The notes beneath the pieces are model-generated. The model saw only the letters and a list, made by a program, of their open reading frames with translations, was not told the origin of the DNA and did no database searches. This document shows, in pieces, positions 33,701 through 41,282 of a stretch of 64,000 bases of DNA. Where the stretch lies: positions 1 through 64,000 of the forward strand of contig NZ_BMEM01000003.1 of the NCBI RefSeq assembly GCF_014636495.1, given 5' to 3'. A program made the position numbers and the translations under genes. The stretch's first letter is position 1. Every line of letters begins with the position of its first letter. Origin of the DNA: Ornithinimicrobium tianjinense (GTDB taxonomy: Bacteria > Actinomycetota > Actinomycetes > Actinomycetales > Dermatophilaceae).

Positions 33701-35830
33701 GACCGTCTCGGCGAGCCCGTCGTCGAGGACCAGGCCAGCCGCTGCGGCAGGGCGCTCCACCGCGCGACGCACCTCGGCCGGCGTCAGGGGGCCGACGAGC
33801 ACGGCGCCGTCACCGACGAGGGCGCGCAGCCGGGGGTGCTCGGCCAGCGACGGGGCGTAGTCGGCCCGGACCGCGAGGATCACCGTGACGGCCGAGAGCG
33901 GGTCGGTCGCGAGGTCCCCGAGCAGGTCGAGGAAGCGGGTCCGCTCCTCCGCGTCCGCGCAGACGGTCCACACCTCCTCGAACTGGTCGACGGCGACGAC
34001 CACACGCTCCGGCTCGTCGCCGACGCGCAGCCCGTGCTCGCGCTCGCGGCCCAGCGCGTGCCGTGCCAGCTCGGCCAGCGGGTGGAGACCCGGCCGAAGC
34101 ACCACCGTGCGCCAGCCCCCGCTGCCCGGCAGCACGTCGTCGCCCAGCGCGGCGATCACGCCGGCGCGCAGGGCCGAGGACTTGCCCGAGCCGGAGGCCC
34201 CGACGAGCGCCACGAGGCGGTTGCCGGCCAGCCGGGCCAGGATCTCGGCGACGAGGCGGTCGCGGCCGGCGTACCAGCGGGCGTCCTCGACGTCATACGC
34301 CTCCAGTCCGCGCCACGGGCACTCGGTGGGCGGCGCGGGCTCGTCCGCGAGGTGGTCGCCGCGCAGCGCCTCGATGCCGTCCTCCAGCTCCCCGCGGGTG
34401 GCCGCGAGGTCGGTGCTGGTGGCGAGGGCCGCGGCTGCGGCGACCCGCACACGACGGGCCGCCCGGTCGTGCGCAACGTCACGGGCCAGCTCGTGCAGCG
34501 CCCCGGGCCATCCGCCGCTCGTCCCCAGCACGCGGTCCCTCACCTCCTCCGCACCCTCGTCGTGGAGGTATGCCGTGACGAGCCGCAGCGCGTCCGCGCG
34601 CCCGAGCGGGGTGAGGTCGAGGGCAGGGACGCCGGCCGGCACGGGCGCCAGGTGGGAGGCGAGGCGCACGGTCAGGGTCACCCCTGGGACTGAGGCCACC
34701 TCCGGCTCCACATGGTCGGCCACCAGCAGTGTCGGGGCGTCGCCCGTGGACGGGTGGGTGCCTGCGGCGCCGGCGCGGGTCGTGCCTTCTGCGGTGACGA
34801 GCAGCACCTGACCACCGGCACGGAGGACCACCTGCGCGAGGGCCGCGGCGAGCGCGGTGCCACCACCGCCCCGCGGGCCGCGCACGACGACGGCCCCCCG
34901 GCGTCCGCGCACGGCGCCGTGCCAGATCTCGAGCAGCCGGCCCAGCTCGACGTCGCGGCCCAGCAGGCCGGGGGGCTCGGGCGCCGGGCGCAGCCCCGTC
35001 GGCAGCCGCGGCGGGCCGGGCTCACGGCGCAGCGCCGGGTCGTGCGCCAGCACCCGAGCGTGGACAGCCCGCAGGGCGGGCCCGGGGTCGACGCCCAGCT
35101 CCTCCGCGAGGTGGACCCGCGCGCGGTCGAAGGCGGCGAGCGCCTCACCCGGTCGCCCCGCCCGGTAGAGCGCGGTCACGAGCAGCTCCCACGCCCGCTC
35201 GCGCAGCGGGTGCTCCCGCACCAGCGCCTCCAGTTGCGGGACCGCCTCGGCGTGCCGACCCAGGTGGAGGAGCGCGGCCTGCAGGTCCTCGGTGGCGACC
35301 AGCCGCAGCTCCTCGAGGCGCAGCGCCTCGGCTGCGGCGAAGTCGGCCTCCTCGAAGCCGGCGTAGGCCGGTCCGCGCCACAGCGCGAGGGCCTCGTCGA
35401 GGCTGCGGGCGGCACCGGCCGGCTCGCCCTGGTCGAGCGCTCCCCTGCCGAGCTCGGTCAGCCGGACGAACCGGCCGGCGTCCACCTGCCCCTGGTCCAC
35501 CGCCAGGCGGTAGCCCGGCCCCTCGGTGACGATGAGCGCCGGGTCGCCCTCCTGGTGGGGTGCCAGCGCGTTGCGCAGCCGGGCCACGAAGACCTGGAGC
35601 GACTTGGTCGCGCTGCGCGGGGGCTCCTCGCCCCACAGCGTCTCCACGAGGACACCGGTCGGCACCACGCGCCCCCCGGCCGCGACGAGCCTGGCCAGGA
35701 GCAGCCGCTCCTTGGCGCCCCTGATCTCGACGCGGCCGGCGATGCTCTCCACCCGCAGCGGTCCGAGGACCCCGAAGTCCACGCCGTCAGCGTAGGGGTT
35801 GCGCGGTGCCGGCGTGGGCGGATCAGGCAC
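30788..35830 (-). CDS. Giant BTAD / STAND NTPase / WD40 transcriptional regulator
   Basis: A 1680-residue AfsR/SARP-like protein. Residues 18-105 are an OmpR-type winged helix (FGVLGPLRVE, SATKSLQVFVARLRNAL) and about 110-265 the bacterial transcriptional activation domain of TPR-like helices. A first NTPase region near 315 has a degenerate P-loop (GPRGGGGT, no Lys). A second, nSTAND1-like NTPase starts at ECPWRGLEAYDVEDARWYAGR with an intact P-loop GASGSGKSS near 545. A transmembrane helix (WILGTSLLLVLALVAGALAW) lies near 940, and the rest is a WD40-like propeller. Start is uncertain: GTG 35830 directly abuts GGAGG, while GTG 35782 would begin exactly at the winged helix. Target genes unknown. 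Confidence 0.85.
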   Translation of the reverse strand: MPDPPTPAPRNPYADGVDFGVLGPLRVESIAGRVEIRGAKERLLLARLVAAGGRVVPTGVLVETLWGEEPPRSATKSLQVFVARLRNALAPHQEGDPALIVTEGPGYRLAVDQGQVDAGRFVRLTELGRGALDQGEPAGAARSLDEALALWRGPAYAGFEEADFAAAEALRLEELRLVATEDLQAALLHLGRHAEAVPQLEALVREHPLRERAWELLVTALYRAGRPGEALAAFDRARVHLAEELGVDPGPALRAVHARVLAHDPALRREPGPPRLPTGLRPAPEPPGLLGRDVELGRLLEIWHGAVRGRRGAVVVRGPRGGGGTALAAALAQVVLRAGGQVLLVTAEGTTRAGAAGTHPSTGDAPTLLVADHVEPEVASVPGVTLTVRLASHLAPVPAGVPALDLTPLGRADALRLVTAYLHDEGAEEVRDRVLGTSGGWPGALHELARDVAHDRAARRVRVAAAAALATSTDLAATRGELEDGIEALRGDHLADEPAPPTECPWRGLEAYDVEDARWYAGRDRLVAEILARLAGNRLVALVGASGSGKSSALRAGVIAALGDDVLPGSGGWRTVVLRPGLHPLAELARHALGREREHGLRVGDEPERVVVAVDQFEEVWTVCADAEERTRFLDLLGDLATDPLSAVTVILAVRADYAPSLAEHPRLRALVGDGAVLVGPLTPAEVRRAVERPAAAAGLVLDDGLAETVVSDAGQEPGLLPLLSTAMAELWSRRDGNRLGYAEYVALGGLDGAIATRAEEVFAELSAAQRHAARSVLLRLAGPGEGGGVTRRRVPIAELEALPDAEVPAVVEELVAARLLTRGGDAVEVAHEALFREWPRLRGWLAEDAAGRAVQRRLAVAAAEWEAEGREPSQLWTGARLASALEIASTRPEELTGVERDFLDAGRAAVDSERRAAEERAAATVRQNRRLRRWILGTSLLLVLALVAGALAWGAQRQAAAAGQTARARSLAAAALNVEQSDLALLSAVQATRLDPDTDTYGALLTLLSRQPAVVHRVRAHERFLRMGVSADGRTVFVSENTDRVRALDAESGRTVWEGRAARGTMASSLTATPDGELLLVTLRPYDEDVGGLAALSARDGSVVWSSTGSDLSGAARGLRPEALAGAFVDGAWVVLTASHVLRVDPADGTVLEAVRWPAEVAGPADLERVWPDGRVSWWDGSAESVVFDPASRSVRTLEGTPLDVSPDGTLVLVSDQDEVLRLVDATTLQDASPGVQGGPGYSATWHPDGTRLFVGGIDEILVLETPRLRIIDRLTGHSGAVLGVGVAGEGEDLLWTAGRDGTALGLDLSSTRTPVSTRMAQIGPLLGRAAPAAGLGVWLRMGTNAPDTAHVAELPSGRDLGELTPDVSGVEPPLDRAEARHVTAIGIDPVGRYALAAVGWFREDVGILTDTGLLAVFDARTREQAALVPLPWPADAVAAWGDRAVVSGSGGYAVVDLTTGAALGGPRELPLASWQPMPAADAVFSRDGSRGAFGRGAQVVVVDLSTGDVTLTIAVEPPAEERADQGSVQGLGFSADGSVLVVGTSKGRVGFWSTTTGEQVAPQREVVGGFVVDVEVSPDGRTVATLGSDGDTILWDPATWRPFGLPVTDTGLWGWLTFSADSRRLSVFFEDGQVVDLSVDRQEWVDAACSAAGRDLTPDEARQLQLPEDDREPVCPGA

Positions 35831-36359
35831 CCTCCTGCCCGAACAGGCCGCAGACGAGGTCGTTGTCGTAGTCGGGGTCCCCGATGTCCGCGAGGTCGGG
35901 GCCGGCCTTGCTGATCAGCTCGAACGTCCCGAGGTCGCGCACCTCGTGCCCGGCGTACTTCAGGACGGCGCCCTCGCCCGCCACGGTGAGCGCGCGGATC
36001 GTCCCGGACTCGGTGAAGGTGCCGTCGACGTAGTCGAAGACCAGGTGGCGGGTGCCGTGCGGGTAGAGCGACTCCCCCGTCGTCGACAGCGTCCACGTCA
36101 TCTTGTACTCCATGGTCAGCCGGAGCATGAGGAGGTTGCCCGCGTCGTCGAGGGTCTCGATCATCGTCACGTAGCCCTCCATCGGGCCGGTCACCACGCC
36201 GCCGTCGGCACAGGTGGCCACGATGAAGCCATCGTGGCCGGTGATCGCCACCCGGCGACCCTGGCCGTGGTCGCCCGGTGCCGCGAGCGCCGGGGCGGCG
36301 ACGAGGCTGGCCGCGGTCGCGAGGGTCGCGGCGGCCGTCATGGCGGTCTTCCTGAGCAT
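35823..36359 (-). CDS. Secreted protein of unknown function
   Basis: A 178-residue protein with a clear signal peptide (MLRKTAMTAAATLATAASLV followed by AAPALA, cleavage near residue 27). The mature part is rich in beta-prone segments (GYVTMIETLDDAGNLLMLRL, EYKMTWTLSTTGE, HLVFDYVDGTFTESG) and has two Cys. I do not recognise a family; it may be a small beta-barrel or lipocalin-like fold. The ATG at 36359 has AAGGAG upstream. Its end overlaps the probable start of the giant regulator by eight bases, so the two genes are likely co-transcribed, which links the secreted protein to that regulator. Confidence 0.7.
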   Translation of the reverse strand: MLRKTAMTAAATLATAASLVAAPALAAPGDHGQGRRVAITGHDGFIVATCADGGVVTGPMEGYVTMIETLDDAGNLLMLRLTMEYKMTWTLSTTGESLYPHGTRHLVFDYVDGTFTESGTIRALTVAGEGAVLKYAGHEVRDLGTFELISKAGPDLADIGDPDYDNDLVCGLFGQEGA

Positions 36360-36477
36360 GAGCCTTCTCCTTGCGGTCTGCGGTCCCCGGTCGGGAACCG
36401 GCTGGTCAGCACCGTGGCACCGGCCGGCTGCCCCCTGGTTGCGGTCCGGTTGCGGCCCGTCGGATAGCGTCGCGGTC

Positions 36478-37002
36478 ATGCCCCTGACCTTCCTCACCGG
36501 CGGCGCGCGCAGCGGCAAGTCGTCGGTGGCGGTGCGCCGCGCCGAGCGGGCCGGCGCACCGGTCGTCTTTGTGGCGACCGGGCAGGCCGGCGACGCCGAG
36601 ATGGCCGAGCGGATCGCCCTGCACCAGGCCGAGCGCCCCCCGCACTGGAGCACCGTGGAGGCGCCCCTCGACCTGGCCGACGCGGTCGCCGGCATCGGGC
36701 CCGGGCACGCCGTCATCGTCGACTGCCTGTCCCTGTGGGTCTCCAACCTCATGGGCCGCGGGGACGACCAGGCCAGCACCCTCGACCAGGCGCACGCGCT
36801 GGGGAGGTGGGCGGCGGCATACCCCGGGCAGGTCCTCGTCGTCACCAACGAGGTCGGCTCCGGCATCGTCCCGATGCACCCCGTCTCCCGCGACTACCGC
36901 GACCGCCTCGGGCGCGTCAACGCCACCGTCGCCCGGTATGCCGATCTCGCGCAGCTCGTCGTCGCGGGCCGCACCCTGACTCTCGACCCCCTGGAGGACT
37001 GA
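36478..37002 (+). CDS. cobU: Adenosylcobinamide kinase / adenosylcobinamide-phosphate guanylyltransferase
   Basis: A 174-residue CobU/CobP enzyme that phosphorylates adenosylcobinamide and attaches GMP. The P-loop FLTGGARSGKSS is at residues 5-16; VVFVATGQAGDAEMAERI, RPPHWSTVEAPLDL, VIVDCLSLWVSNLM and VVTNEVGSGIVP complete the signature. A TAGCGT -10 box ends seven bases before the ATG and there is no ribosome site, so the cobUTS operon appears to start with a leaderless message. No riboswitch precedes it. cobT follows after four bases. Confidence 0.94.
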   Translation: MPLTFLTGGARSGKSSVAVRRAERAGAPVVFVATGQAGDAEMAERIALHQAERPPHWSTVEAPLDLADAVAGIGPGHAVIVDCLSLWVSNLMGRGDDQASTLDQAHALGRWAAAYPGQVLVVTNEVGSGIVPMHPVSRDYRDRLGRVNATVARYADLAQLVVAGRTLTLDPLED

Positions 37003-37006
37003 CCGC

Positions 37007-38101
37007 ATGACCGAGCACCACACTGACGCCGTCGCGCTGATCGAGCGGACGATCGCCGCACTGCGCCCCCTGGACGCCGAGGCCGCCGCAGCCGCAGCCG
37101 CGGCGATGGACGGCAAGGTCAAGCCGCTGCGCAGCCTGGGCGACCTGGAGAGCCTGGCGGTCCGCGTCGCCGGGATCCAGGGGACCGCCAGCCCGACTGT
37201 CGCCAGCCCGGCCGTCGTCGTGTGCGCCGCGGACCACGGGATCGCGCGGGACGGGGTGAGCGCCTACCCGCAGGAGGTCACCGGGCTGATGCTGCAGGGC
37301 TTCGCCGCCGGCACGGCCGCCGTGGGGGTGCTCACGGCGCAGGCGGGGGCACGCCTGGTCGTGGCGGACCTCGGCGTCGTCGAGCCGCCGCAGATCGCCC
37401 CCGGCCAGAACGAGGTGCTCGACCGCCGCGTGCGCCCCGGCACCGCGAGCAGCCTGACCGGCGAGGCCATGACGCGCGCCGAGGCCGAGCAGGCCGTCGC
37501 GCACGGCATCGGGCTGGCCCACCTCCTGGTCGACGACGGCGCCGACCTCGTCGGGCTGGGCGAGATGGGGATCGGCAACACGACCACCGCGAGCGCGCTG
37601 ACCGCGGCCCTGCTGGAGCGCGACCCGGCGCGGGTCACCGGTCCCGGCACCGGGGTCTCGGGTGACGCGCTGGCCGCCAAGGTGGCCGCCGTCGACGCGA
37701 TCCTGCGGCGCCACGAGGACGCCCGCGGGACCTGGGACGTGCTGGCGCGGATGGGCGGACTGGAGGTCGCGGCCCTCGCCGGCGTCATCCTCGGCTGCGC
37801 GGAGCGCCGGGTGCCGGTGCTGCTCGACGGCTTCATCACGACGGCCGCGGCGCTGGTCGCCTGGCGCCTGGCCCCGGTGTCCGTGGACGCGATGATCGCC
37901 GCCACCCTGTCCCCCGAGCCCGGCCACGCCGTGCAGCTGGAGGCGCTCGGGCTGGAGCCGGTGCTGCGGCTGTCGATGCGCCTGGGCGAGGGCAGCGGCG
38001 CCTCGCTGGCCATCCCGGTCGTGCGCTCGGCCGTCGCCGTCCTGGCCGAGATGGGCAGCTTCGCCGACCTCGGTCTGGCGGAGGCGTCCCCGCACGCCTG
38101 A
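37007..38101 (+). CDS. cobT: Nicotinate-nucleotide-dimethylbenzimidazole phosphoribosyltransferase
   Basis: A 364-residue CobT that activates the lower-ligand base as its alpha-ribazole phosphate. Landmarks are KPLRSLGDLESLAVRVAGIQ, VVVCAADHGIARDGVSAYPQ, LGEMGIGNTTTASALTAALL and the C-terminal LRLGEGSGAS-type loop (RLGEGSGASLAIPVV, with the catalytic Glu of relatives). Length is normal. It lies between cobU and cobS with gaps of four bases and one base, an arrangement conserved in many bacteria. Confidence 0.95.
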   Translation: MTEHHTDAVALIERTIAALRPLDAEAAAAAAAAMDGKVKPLRSLGDLESLAVRVAGIQGTASPTVASPAVVVCAADHGIARDGVSAYPQEVTGLMLQGFAAGTAAVGVLTAQAGARLVVADLGVVEPPQIAPGQNEVLDRRVRPGTASSLTGEAMTRAEAEQAVAHGIGLAHLLVDDGADLVGLGEMGIGNTTTASALTAALLERDPARVTGPGTGVSGDALAAKVAAVDAILRRHEDARGTWDVLARMGGLEVAALAGVILGCAERRVPVLLDGFITTAAALVAWRLAPVSVDAMIAATLSPEPGHAVQLEALGLEPVLRLSMRLGEGSGASLAIPVVRSAVAVLAEMGSFADLGLAEASPHA

Positions 38102-38102
38102 C

Positions 38103-38894
38103 ATGCGCCACCTGCTCGACGCCGTCACCTTCCTGACCCGGGTCCCGCTGCCCGTGGACCACCGGCGGGCGCCCGACCTGGCGCGCGCGGCGGTGTGGTT
38201 CCCGACGGTGGGTGCGGTCCTCGGGGCGGGCCTGCTCCTCGTCGGGTCGCTGCTGGCCGAGCTCACCCCCACGCTCGTCGCCGTGGTGCTGGTGGTGGTG
38301 CTCGAGGTGCTGCTCACCGGCGCGCTCCACCTGGACGGCCTCGCCGACCTGGCCGACGGCACGGGCGGGCACGACCGCGAGTCGCGGCTGCGCATCATGA
38401 AGGACCACGCGGTCGGCGTCTACGGCACGGCCGCCGTCGTCCTCGCGCTCCTCCTCGAGGTGGCCCTCCTCGTCGGGCTGGTCGGTCCCGTCCTTCCCGG
38501 TATGCCGTGGGCCGGCCCGACCTGGCTGCTCCCCTCGAGCCCGGGCTGGCTCACGGTCGCGCTGACGGGGGCGGCCGCCTGGTCGCTCTCCCGGGCGGCG
38601 ATGCTGCCGGTGGCGCTGCTCCTTCCCTACGCGCGAACGGGTGGAGGCACCGGGCGGAGCGTCGTCGAGGGGCTGGCCGCGCGGCATACCGTCCTGGCGT
38701 GGGCGCTGCCGGTGCTGCTGTGCATGCTGCTGGGGGGCGTGGGGCTGGGGATGCTCGTCGGGGCCGCGCTCGGTGCGCTGCTGGTCGGCGGGCTGGCGCA
38801 CCGGCTGCTCGGAGGAGCGACGGGAGACGTGCTCGGCGCCACGGCGCAGGTCGCGCTGCTGGGGGCGCTGCTCGGGGCCGCCGTCGCGCTGTGA
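38103..38894 (+). CDS. cobS: Adenosylcobinamide-GDP ribazoletransferase (cobalamin synthase)
   Basis: A 263-residue polytopic membrane protein that joins adenosylcobinamide-GDP and alpha-ribazole (phosphate). The N-terminus HLLDAVTFLTRVPLPV and the segment LTGALHLDGLADLADGTGGH (a Mg-binding D-G-x-A-D-x-x-D-G motif) are diagnostic, followed by RLRIMKDHAVGVYG. Several Leu/Val-rich helices follow. It ends the cobUTS operon; a nested hairpin lies 28 bases downstream, between it and the convergent arsR-type gene. Confidence 0.94.
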   Translation: MRHLLDAVTFLTRVPLPVDHRRAPDLARAAVWFPTVGAVLGAGLLLVGSLLAELTPTLVAVVLVVVLEVLLTGALHLDGLADLADGTGGHDRESRLRIMKDHAVGVYGTAAVVLALLLEVALLVGLVGPVLPGMPWAGPTWLLPSSPGWLTVALTGAAAWSLSRAAMLPVALLLPYARTGGGTGRSVVEGLAARHTVLAWALPVLLCMLLGGVGLGMLVGAALGALLVGGLAHRLLGGATGDVLGATAQVALLGALLGAAVAL

Positions 38895-38921
38895 GGCGCC
38901 GATGGGCGACCCGCCGCCGAA

Positions 38922-38991
38922 GGTGCGGTCACCATGGTCGGACCTTCATCGCGCTCTGAGGTGATGCAGGTCCCCACAACCTGACCGCACC
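38922..38991 (+). terminator. Nested hairpin between convergent cobS and arsR-type gene
   Basis: The outer arms GGTGCGGTCA (38922-38931) and TGACCGCACC (38982-38991) are perfectly complementary. Inside, GACCTTCATC (38941-38950) pairs with GATGCAGGTC (38963-38972) with one mismatch. The structure is symmetric enough to act as a bidirectional terminator. There is no U-tract. Confidence 0.65.
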
Positions 38992-39028
38992 CCGCGCCGG
39001 CGCCGGTGGTGGTGACGGTGGCGCGTGG

Positions 39029-39397
39029 TCAGTCGAGGTAGCGGTGCGTGTGCGCGGCACCCTCCGCGCGCTCGTCCGCGGTGCCGGTCGCGTGCTCGGC
39101 GTGCGAGAGCGCCTCCGTGAGCAGCCGGCGGACGTGGGCGTCGTGGGCGGAGTAGTGCACGAAGGTCCCCTCGCGGCGGGTCTGGACCAGCCCGGCCAGA
39201 CGCAGCTTGGACAGGTGCTGGCTGACCGTCGTGGGGTTGGCGTCCACGAGCTCGGCGAGCGTGCCCACGGTGAGCTCGTGATGGAGCAGTGACCACAGGA
39301 TCTTGACCCGGGTGGGGTCGGCGAGCAGCCGGAAGGTGTCGGCCACCTCGCGGGCGTGGACGTCGTCCGGAACGACCTGGACGGGGGTCTCGTGCAC
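39029..39397 (-). CDS. ArsR/SmtB-family metal sensor with an alpha-5 type site
   Basis: A 122-residue winged-helix repressor: EVADTFRLLADPTRVKILWSL, then the recognition helix ANPTTVSQHLSKLRLAGLV and a beta-wing TRREGTFVHYS. The C-terminal helix reads HDAHVRRLLTEALSHAEH. Its Asp-x-His and, 13 and 16 residues after the Asp, His and His have the same spacing as the Zn/Co site of CzrA and SmtB. I start at GTG 39397 because a TACAGT -10 box ends six bases upstream; an ATG at 39433 would place the start codon inside the operator. It is divergent from a metal exporter gene that it very likely represses. Confidence 0.85.
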   Translation of the reverse strand: MHETPVQVVPDDVHAREVADTFRLLADPTRVKILWSLLHHELTVGTLAELVDANPTTVSQHLSKLRLAGLVQTRREGTFVHYSAHDAHVRRLLTEALSHAEHATGTADERAEGAAHTHRYLD

Positions 39398-39430
39398 GGA
39401 GCCACTGTACGTCGCTCCGACCCCAGGCTT

Positions 39431-39456
39431 CATACCTTCATAGATGCGAAGGTATG
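39431..39456 (+). promoter_or_regulatory. Palindromic operator between arsR-type and CDF genes
   Basis: CATACCTTC (39431-39439) and GAAGGTATG (39448-39456) are exact inverted repeats with an eight-base spacer. The plus-strand -10 box TATGCT overlaps the right arm (39453-39458) and ends seven bases before the GTG of the exporter gene. The position suits repression of the exporter and autoregulation of the sensor. Confidence 0.8.
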
Positions 39457-39465
39457 CTGGCGTGC

Positions 39466-40599
39466 GTGACGGAGACCAGGGAGCACGAGCACCACCACGA
39501 CCACGGGGCCGGCGCGCACGACCACGGGCACGACCACGGGCATGACCATGACCATGACCACGACCACGACCACGGGCACGACCATGACCACGCGCACGAC
39601 CACGACCACGGGCACGACCACGACCACGGGCACGACCACGACCACGGCACCTCCCTGCTCGCCCGGGTGCGCCACGCGCTGACGCCGCACAGCCACGACC
39701 ACGCCGAAGCCATCCAGAGCGCCGAGGAGTCCAGCGCCGAGGGGATCCGTGCCGCGTGGATCAGCCTCGCGGGCATGGGCGCGACCGCGCTGATGCAGAT
39801 CGTCATCGTCTGGCTCTCCGGCTCGATCGGCCTGCTCGCCGACACGCTGCACAACCTCGGCCACCTCGTCACCACGATCCCGCTGATCATCGCCTTCCGG
39901 CTCGGGCTGCGACCCGCGACGAAGCGGTTCGCCTACGGGTTCCGCCGCGCCGAGGACCTTGTCGGGCTCTTCATCGGCCTGGTCATCGCCCTGTCCGCCG
40001 CGCTCATCATCTGGGAGTCGGTGCGGGCGCTGACCCACCCGCGCGACCTCTCCCACCTGGGCTGGGTCCTCGCCGCCGCCGTCGTGGGGGCCGCGGGCAA
40101 CGAGCTGGTCGCCCGCTACCGCATCCGGGTCGGCCGCCGCATCGGCTCCGCCGCGCTCGTCGCCGAAGGCCAGCACGCCCGCACCGACGCGCTCACCTCG
40201 ATCGCCGTGCTGCTCGGCGCGGGTGGCGCCTGGCTCGGCTTCCCGCAGGCCGACGCGATCGTCGGCCTGCTCATCGCCGGGGTCATCCTGATGGTCCTCG
40301 TGCAGTCGATGCGCACCACGGTCACCCGCCTCATGGACGGCGTGGACGCCGGCACCGTCGACCGGGTCGAGCAGCTGGCCGTGGCCGTCCCGGGCGTCGT
40401 GGCCGTGCCCCGGGCGCGCGCCCGCTGGGTCGGGCACCGGATGGACGCCGACGTCCTGATCCACGTCGACCGCGCGCTGAGCGTGGTCGAGGCCGACGCG
40501 ATCGGGCACCGGGTGAGCGACGCCCTGACCACCGGCATCCCCAACCTCGACCACGTCACCGTGCACGCCTGCCCCGCCCCGGTCGTCGCGGAGGCCTGA
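39466..40599 (+). CDS. His-rich cation diffusion facilitator (CDF) metal exporter
   Basis: A 377-residue CDF protein. Residues 7-63 are almost entirely His/Asp/Gly repeats (HDHGHDHDHDHDHGHDHD-like). Six transmembrane helices and a C-terminal cytoplasmic domain follow. The transport site reads LADTLHNLGH in helix II, giving His-x3-His where ZnT proteins have His-x3-Asp, and HARTD in helix V (His-x3-Asp). I use GTG 39466, with no leader after the -10 box; ATG 39454 overlaps the operator. It would export Zn, Co or Ni in exchange for protons, under the divergent ArsR-type sensor. The location next to cobUTS makes cobalt worth testing. Confidence 0.88.
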   Translation: MTETREHEHHHDHGAGAHDHGHDHGHDHDHDHDHDHGHDHDHAHDHDHGHDHDHGHDHDHGTSLLARVRHALTPHSHDHAEAIQSAEESSAEGIRAAWISLAGMGATALMQIVIVWLSGSIGLLADTLHNLGHLVTTIPLIIAFRLGLRPATKRFAYGFRRAEDLVGLFIGLVIALSAALIIWESVRALTHPRDLSHLGWVLAAAVVGAAGNELVARYRIRVGRRIGSAALVAEGQHARTDALTSIAVLLGAGGAWLGFPQADAIVGLLIAGVILMVLVQSMRTTVTRLMDGVDAGTVDRVEQLAVAVPGVVAVPRARARWVGHRMDADVLIHVDRALSVVEADAIGHRVSDALTTGIPNLDHVTVHACPAPVVAEA

Positions 40600-40637
40600 G
40601 GCAGCGGGCTGTCAGACCGCGGTGGCAGGCTGACGTC

Positions 40638-41282
40638 ATGGCCACCCCGACCACGCGCCCGCCGAGCCGGCCCGCCTGGCTGCATCGCGTCATACCCGTC
40701 CTCGTCCTGCTCGCGCTGATGTGGGCGAGCGAGCTGCTCGACCTGCTCACCCCCCTGCGCCTCGACGGGCTGGGGATCCGGCCCCGCGACCCCGACGGCC
40801 TGGTCGGCATCGTGCTGAGCCCGTTCCTGCACCTGGGCCTGGGGCACCTGCTCGCCAACACCTCCGGCCTGCTCGTGCTCGGCGCCCTTCTTGCCTGGAC
40901 GACGCGCCACCTGTGGCTGGTGACCATCGGCGTGGTGCTGCTCGGCGGGGCGGCGGTCTGGCTGCTCGGCGACGCGCGGACCGTCGTCATCGGCGCGAGC
41001 GGCATCGTCTACGGGTATGCCGCGTTCCTCGCGATCTACGGGTTCGCCGCCCGGCGGGTGCTCCCCGTCGTGGTGAGCCTGGGGGTGATCGCGCTCTACG
41101 GCGGGCTGGTGTGGGGCGTGCTGCCGCTGCGCCCGGGGGTGTCGTGGCAGGGCCACCTGTTCGGTGCGCTGGTGGGGGCCGTGCTCGCCCTGTGGCTCGG
41201 GCGCCGTGAGCGGGCGGCGGGGCTGCAGGCCGGCCGCCCGGCCCGGGTCAGTGCCCGAGCGCCGGGAGCACGTGATCGGTGA
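40638..41282 (+). CDS. Rhomboid-family intramembrane serine protease
   Basis: A 214-residue membrane protein with about six hydrophobic helices. LSPFLHLGLGHLLANTSGLLVLGALL is the loop-1/helix-2 region, ATVIGASGIVYGYAAF-like sequence (VVIGASGIVYGY) carries the nucleophile Ser in GxSG, and SWQGHLFGALVGA carries the catalytic His. The ATG is 38 bases after the CDF stop and has no strong ribosome site. The last 35 bases overlap the convergent M14-Nudix gene. Substrate unknown. Confidence 0.85.
   Translation: MATPTTRPPSRPAWLHRVIPVLVLLALMWASELLDLLTPLRLDGLGIRPRDPDGLVGIVLSPFLHLGLGHLLANTSGLLVLGALLAWTTRHLWLVTIGVVLLGGAAVWLLGDARTVVIGASGIVYGYAAFLAIYGFAARRVLPVVVSLGVIALYGGLVWGVLPLRPGVSWQGHLFGALVGAVLALWLGRRERAAGLQAGRPARVSARAPGARDR

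Noticed and set aside
31682-34693. 1003-codon plus-strand frame opposite the giant regulator
   Set aside because: Arg/Pro/Gly-rich shadow translation without motifs; the minus strand has clear NTPase and propeller features.
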